Shown: positions 60,558 to 64,000 of the stretch, one piece after another
Layout: every line of letters begins with the position of its first letter
Numbering within the stretch: the first letter of the stretch is position 1
NCBI GenBank assembly: GCA_012269545.1
Contig: JAAXKB010000056.1
Span: 1 to 64,000 of the forward strand
Length of the DNA stretch: 64,000 bases
Source of the DNA: Gammaproteobacteria bacterium
GTDB taxonomy: Bacteria; Pseudomonadota; Gammaproteobacteria; Pseudomonadales; Azotimanducaceae
Direction: 5' to 3'
Notes under the pieces: model-generated
The model's database searches: none
Told to the model about the DNA's origin: nothing
The model's input: the letters and a program-made list of their open reading frames with translations, nothing else
Translations under genes and position numbers: made by a program

Positions 60558-61417
60558 GAGAACTCTTCCGGTCGAATAGGCACAGTGCCCGCCACGGTTG
60601 TTCGGTGCATTACGCGGCGGTGACCCGCATAACCACCTTGAGCGCAATGCATGACCGAGCGGTTGTCCCACATCACCAGCATATTTTCTTCCCAGCAATG
60701 TTTGTAGATGAATTCGGCCTGTAGCATGTGCTGGAATAAACGGGCTAGCAAGTCGGCGCTTTCTGACGGGTCCATGTCATCTATGGCGATGGTATAGACA
60801 GGGTTAATCCATAGTGCGTCTCGTCCAGACTCTGGATGGGCGCGGATGATGGGGTGACTTTGAGTCTGCCAGGCATCATCGCTGGGGACAATTTTCATAC
60901 TGGTGCGCCTGCCGCCGGCACGATACCCGGCGTGGCTGTAGGGTCTTCGCGCACTGTGAATTGCACATCGGCCATGAATTGCACGCCTCAGTTCGACAGG
61001 CAAGGTGGCCAACGCGCGTATGCCGTCTGCGAAATGGGTGCCACCGCCAATAGGCGGGATGACCTTGGAGTGAAGGATCGTGGCGCTTGGTGGGGCGGCT
61101 TGAAACGACCAGTCCGAATGCCAGCTGCTGCCAAAGGGTACAACGTCTTCTTCGGGTTCCCTTCGGACTTCAAGAATGTGTCGGTGCCCACTCATAGCGG
61201 TTACGAACGGATCGTGGCCGTACGCCCCGAAGGTTTCAGTGAAGCGTTCCAGTTGGTGGTGGGTGAGAGCTTGATCAGGAAAATAAAGAACCTGATAGCG
61301 CAGCCACAGAGCTCGGATTCGCTCAGCGTCGGTCTGGCAAAGGGCTGCCCTTAAATTGACGCCCCTGATGCAGGCGGCAAAATCGTTGGCATGGGGCGAA
61401 ACTTGAATGTCCGACAT
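60554..61417 (-). CDS. TauD/TfdA-family Fe(II)/2-oxoglutarate dioxygenase
   Basis: A 287-residue dioxygenase. The iron ligands are His100 and Asp102 in SSWHSDWSF and a distal His in WDNRSVMHCAQGG near 255; the 2-oxoglutarate Arg is in RRVMHRTTV. It is close to TauD/AtsK enzymes that split sulfonates or sulfate esters, but the substrate is not fixed by sequence. I start at MSDIQVSPHAND (ATG 61417) after AAGG. The HIT gene overlaps its stop, and a small membrane protein gene ends 37 bp upstream. Confidence 0.92.
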   Translation of the reverse strand: MSDIQVSPHANDFAACIRGVNLRAALCQTDAERIRALWLRYQVLYFPDQALTHHQLERFTETFGAYGHDPFVTAMSGHRHILEVRREPEEDVVPFGSSWHSDWSFQAAPPSATILHSKVIPPIGGGTHFADGIRALATLPVELRRAIHGRCAIHSARRPYSHAGYRAGGRRTSMKIVPSDDAWQTQSHPIIRAHPESGRDALWINPVYTIAIDDMDPSESADLLARLFQHMLQAEFIYKHCWEENMLVMWDNRSVMHCAQGGYAGHRRVMHRTTVAGTVPIRPEEFS

Positions 61418-61454
61418 GGGAGCCTTATCGACGAGACGATAAGAGAAGCTAAAA

Positions 61455-61622
61455 TCAAAACAGCAAAAGGGCAAGCGCCCCAGCGATGACACAACCTATA
61501 CCCAGGGTTTGCAGTGCCTTTACCATTGTGGACGGCTCCTGTTGACGCCATCGGTTGATGCAAAGCGCGAGTGCGACGATGCTGGCCGCTACGAAAACGA
61601 TCGGAAGAAGTGTTTTTAGCAT
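61455..61622 (-). CDS. Two-helix small membrane protein, 55 residues
   Basis: Read by hand: MLKTLLPIVFVAASIVALAL, a short basic loop (CINRWRQQEPSTMVK), then ALQTLGIGCVIAGALALLLF and a stop at 61457-61455. Two clean membrane helices with a positive loop look like a real inner-membrane protein, although the ribosome site is weak. It lies 37 bp before the TauD-like gene on the same strand and would lead that operon. Family unknown; a toxin-like or regulatory membrane peptide is one possibility among others. Confidence 0.55.
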   Translation of the reverse strand: MLKTLLPIVFVAASIVALALCINRWRQQEPSTMVKALQTLGIGCVIAGALALLLF

Positions 61623-61844
61623 GGTATTTTAGTTTTTGGCGCCTGCCATCACCGGGTGGTCCTGAAAAAGTCGAAACCTAGTGAAATTTTCCGTCCTCAA
61701 AGGCTAGTGCATAACGACATCACTTGTCGCACAATGCGGCAACTCAAATGTGACCAAGCCCAAGAAACCTGCATGTTTTAAGGCTGAGGGGCACACATAA
61801 TTTGGCAAAGTTAGTAAGCTAACGGATTCCGATACGGAGGCATA

Positions 61845-63104
61845 GTGACCAAATCGACGGCAACGCAGCAGCTATCAGCTTCGGAGCGAGACGCTCCTAT
61901 TTATAAAAATTTTAGCGAGCTCAAGGATCACGGTTTTCGCCTCGCGCCAGGAATTTGTGTGTTTATCGCAGGTGTGCACATAGCTGCATTGGTCTTGGGC
62001 ATCTGGCTCTACAGTACTGCTCCTGCCGAATGGATGTGGGCGGGGACGCTATGGCTGATAACGCATTTTTTCTTGGGTTCTGTATCAACAACTCTCTACA
62101 GTCACCGTTTAATCACGCACAATGCTGTCAAGCACGTCAGTCTGCCCGTGCATTTGTTCTTCAATGTCTTCGGTCAGATCTTTAGTGTTCAAGGCAGTGT
62201 TCGTCGCTGGTCGGCAAATCATGCTCTGCATCACGGCGTGGATCGTCACGGCAAGAAAGAATTGGACCCTTACAGCGCGACTTGGTTCCCTGATCCGCTG
62301 CGTAATTTTTTGTGGTCGCACACGCTAACCCATCTCTACGACCATCCGGAGTCTGAGGAGTATCTGCGTTCGCATAACGCCAAGCGGCACGCGGTCATTA
62401 TGTGGCAAGACCGATGGTACGGGTTGTTGACGACGTTTTGGGTGTTCTTCTTTCCAATGGGGTTAGGCTATGCCTTGGGTGGCTTCGTGGGGTTGTTTGC
62501 ACTCACCGCAGGATCGATGCTTGGCACCGTGGCCGTGCAGCACAACACGTGGACCGTCAACAGCGTCACGCATTTATGGGGTTTCACGCCGGGTGTTAAA
62601 AGTTCAGCGACCAACAACTACGTCTGGATGGGACCGCTTGGTGAAGGTAACCATCATGGCGACCATCATGATTTCCCACGAGACTACCGCAACGGCTTCG
62701 GACTATCTGGTTGGCTGTTGGACCCAACGCGCTATGGCATTTTAGCCCTTAACCTGCTCGGGCTTGTGCGTGGACTGAACTCTGCATCCAAGCACGAAGA
62801 AGCAGAAATCATAGCGCAGCGAAAGTTGGCGGAGTTGAGCGTGTTGAAACCGATTACGCGTGAGGCTGAGGTACTACGCGAACAGTTGGAAAAAACAGCT
62901 CTTAACCTGAAGAACGAGTGGGTAGAGGCCTTGGCGCATTTGGAAAAACTGAAGAAACAGTCCCAGTTGCTGCAGCGCGCGCGAGCCGGCCGTGAGGAGC
63001 TAATCCGTGATTTGGAATTGGCTAAACTAGCGGTGGCGAAGCAAAAAGAAGCCTTCTATGAGGCGGTCGAGCGACTGCGACAACACGCAGAGGTGTACGC
63101 TTAA
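61845..63104 (+). CDS. Membrane fatty acid desaturase with C-terminal coiled coil
   Basis: A 419-residue delta-9-type acyl desaturase. His boxes: HRLITH (87-92), HALHH (126-130) and HHGDHH (270-275), with HNTWTVNSVTHLWG before the last. Four membrane helices at about 34-57, 65-84, 192-213 and 214-230. After residue 316 there is about 100 residues of Glu/Lys/Leu/Ala-rich coiled coil (REQLEKTALNLKNEW, LAHLEKLKKQSQLLQRA), which plain desaturases lack. The start is GTG 61845 after CGGAGG. The symporter gene follows 48 bp later. Confidence 0.92.
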   Translation: MTKSTATQQLSASERDAPIYKNFSELKDHGFRLAPGICVFIAGVHIAALVLGIWLYSTAPAEWMWAGTLWLITHFFLGSVSTTLYSHRLITHNAVKHVSLPVHLFFNVFGQIFSVQGSVRRWSANHALHHGVDRHGKKELDPYSATWFPDPLRNFLWSHTLTHLYDHPESEEYLRSHNAKRHAVIMWQDRWYGLLTTFWVFFFPMGLGYALGGFVGLFALTAGSMLGTVAVQHNTWTVNSVTHLWGFTPGVKSSATNNYVWMGPLGEGNHHGDHHDFPRDYRNGFGLSGWLLDPTRYGILALNLLGLVRGLNSASKHEEAEIIAQRKLAELSVLKPITREAEVLREQLEKTALNLKNEWVEALAHLEKLKKQSQLLQRARAGREELIRDLELAKLAVAKQKEAFYEAVERLRQHAEVYA

Positions 63105-63152
63105 CCGCGACACACGCGTTTCCCGACTGACTTTGAGCAAAGCGTCTACTCG

Positions 63153-64000
63153 GTGACGGATTGGTTATTAGATCACTGGCTGGCCGTCACACTTTTTGGC
63201 ATGTACACCATCGCTCTGATGGTCAACGCCTTGGCTGGGATGCGGGCTAGCGCATCGTTAGAAGGCTTTTATGTTGGTAGTCGGAACCTCTCCGGCCCGC
63301 TGATCGGGCTTTCATTTTTCGCCACTTTCGCCTCCACCAATAGCTACATCGGTCATGCCGGAAAAGGCTACGAGTACGGTTTAGCGTGGATGGTGATGCC
63401 GTGCATGTTGGTTGTATTCACCTATATTTCTTGGCGCTGGATAGGACCCAGAACCCGTGTATTGGCTCGAAATTTTGATGCCATGACGCTGCCAGATTTT
63501 TTGGCCGCGCGCTTTATTGCGATGGACCATAATGGACGGCACCCGTTACGAGTTGTCTCGGCCTTGGTCGTCATGCTCTGCAGCTTGCTGTATTTGGTGG
63601 CGATTTTTAAGGGCGCGGGACATCTGTTTGAACGGTTCTTCAACGTACCTTACGACGTCGCGATTGGTTTGGCCCTTGTCGTCGTAATGATCTATACATC
63701 AATCGGGGGATTTGTGTCTGTCGTGCGTACGGATGCTCTGCAGGGCGTACTCATGATGGTTGGTGCGGTGCTGATCTTCTATTTCGTTACCAGCGCAGCA
63801 GGGGGAATTGGCGCCATTGCCGATCTGTCAGTTATGCCAGATAAGCAGTTTCTCTTTGAGATTAATGGAGGCATCCCCTTCGTCGTGCTGCTTGGAATCA
63901 GCTTGTCGGGATCCTTAAAACTCATCGTCGATCCTCGTCAGACGTCGCGTTTTTTCGCGCTCAAGGACGAGGCAGCACTTCGCTCGGGCATGTGGGTGGC
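63153..64000 (+). CDS. Sodium:solute symporter family protein (cut by window end)
   Basis: Partial: the first 282 residues, reading to the last base with no stop. Start read by hand as GTG 63153, the first sensible start after the desaturase stop in the same frame. The SSS pattern is seen in LFGMYTIALMVNAL, FYVGSRNLSGPLIGLSFFATFASTNSYIGH near 47-74 and IGGFVSVVRTDALQGVLM near 194-211. About seven helices fall in the visible part. Substrate unknown; PutP-like symporters carry amino acids, acetate or sugars with sodium. Confidence 0.88.
   Translation, partial: MTDWLLDHWLAVTLFGMYTIALMVNALAGMRASASLEGFYVGSRNLSGPLIGLSFFATFASTNSYIGHAGKGYEYGLAWMVMPCMLVVFTYISWRWIGPRTRVLARNFDAMTLPDFLAARFIAMDHNGRHPLRVVSALVVMLCSLLYLVAIFKGAGHLFERFFNVPYDVAIGLALVVVMIYTSIGGFVSVVRTDALQGVLMMVGAVLIFYFVTSAAGGIGAIADLSVMPDKQFLFEINGGIPFVVLLGISLSGSLKLIVDPRQTSRFFALKDEAALRSGMWV

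Noticed and set aside
61810-61823. GTTAG-TAAG-CTAAC repeat before the desaturase gene as a fatty-acid regulator site
   Set aside because: Short, and unlike the FabR or DesT site patterns that I know; likely chance.

Overview
The window reads as one stretch of chromosome from an aerobic, probably marine gammaproteobacterium. The grounds are two TonB-dependent receptors, an OxyR with Cys199/Cys208, SelU, TesB, YegD, AhcY, glutathione S-transferases, c5-type cytochrome, MAPEG and MATE proteins, and many fatty-acid, crotonase and LLM-type oxidoreductase genes. Genus-level placement is inference; the gene mix resembles marine Halieaceae/Cellvibrionales-type genomes. I see no rRNA, tRNA, CRISPR array, insertion sequence, prophage or integrase. 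Genes are tightly packed, and many convergent pairs abut or overlap at their stop codons.

Layout. 0-10.5 kb: a PQQ-type sugar dehydrogenase with a small membrane protein, a SPOR/CBM9/DUF5916 outer-membrane protein, two secreted proteins of unknown function, a GST, a LysE exporter, a beta-lactamase-fold hydrolase and an Old Yellow Enzyme. 10.7-17 kb: a 52-aa protein, a YtcJ-type amidohydrolase with terminator, a TonB receptor with terminator, a DUF3445 heme N-demethylase-like protein and a small hydrophilic protein. 17.2-21.3 kb: a divergent DUF3604 / PpiC-like / HupE-UreJ module. 21.5-26 kb: TrpB2, a second TonB receptor and an AhpD-like protein. 26-30.5 kb: TesB, AhcY, and an aminotransferase / omega-amidase pair. 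30.5-34.5 kb: a peroxide-stress region with a c5 cytochrome and OxyR on one strand, and rubrerythrin, a double Fe-S protein and DUF3501 on the other, with candidate OxyR and Fur sites. 34.5-46 kb: MATE and DMT exporters, crotonases, IDI, two LLM oxidoreductases tail to tail, a eukaryote-like type 2 IleRS and a protein with a C-terminal Rieske domain. 46-54.4 kb: a candidate C-rich small RNA, hydrolases, SelU with a Sel1-repeat lipoprotein, MsrA, a zinc-ribbon-like protein, YegD, a CoA-type Nudix hydrolase, a PaaI-type thioesterase and MAPEG. 54.4-64 kb: an epoxide-hydrolase-like enzyme, a methyltransferase / Cys-Met PLP enzyme / hydrolase operon, a GST, a HIT protein, a TauD-type dioxygenase, a short two-helix membrane protein, a desaturase with a coiled-coil tail, and the start of a sodium:solute symporter cut by the window edge.

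How it works together. AhcY, the aminotransferase/omega-amidase pair and the MetY-like enzyme all bear on methionine and sulfur metabolism. OxyR, rubrerythrin, the Fe-S protein, MsrA, the GSTs and the AhpD-like protein bear on oxidative stress. The TonB receptors, thioesterases, crotonases, amidohydrolase, desaturase and several alpha/beta hydrolases suggest a heterotroph using lipid-like and organic-acid substrates.

The least explained element is a minus-strand small RNA candidate at about 46.05-46.2 kb, with a hairpin loop made of anti-Shine-Dalgarno-like CCUCC repeats and a strong terminator. The DUF3604/PpiC/HupE module and the SPOR-DUF5916 fusion are the protein-level features most worth following up.
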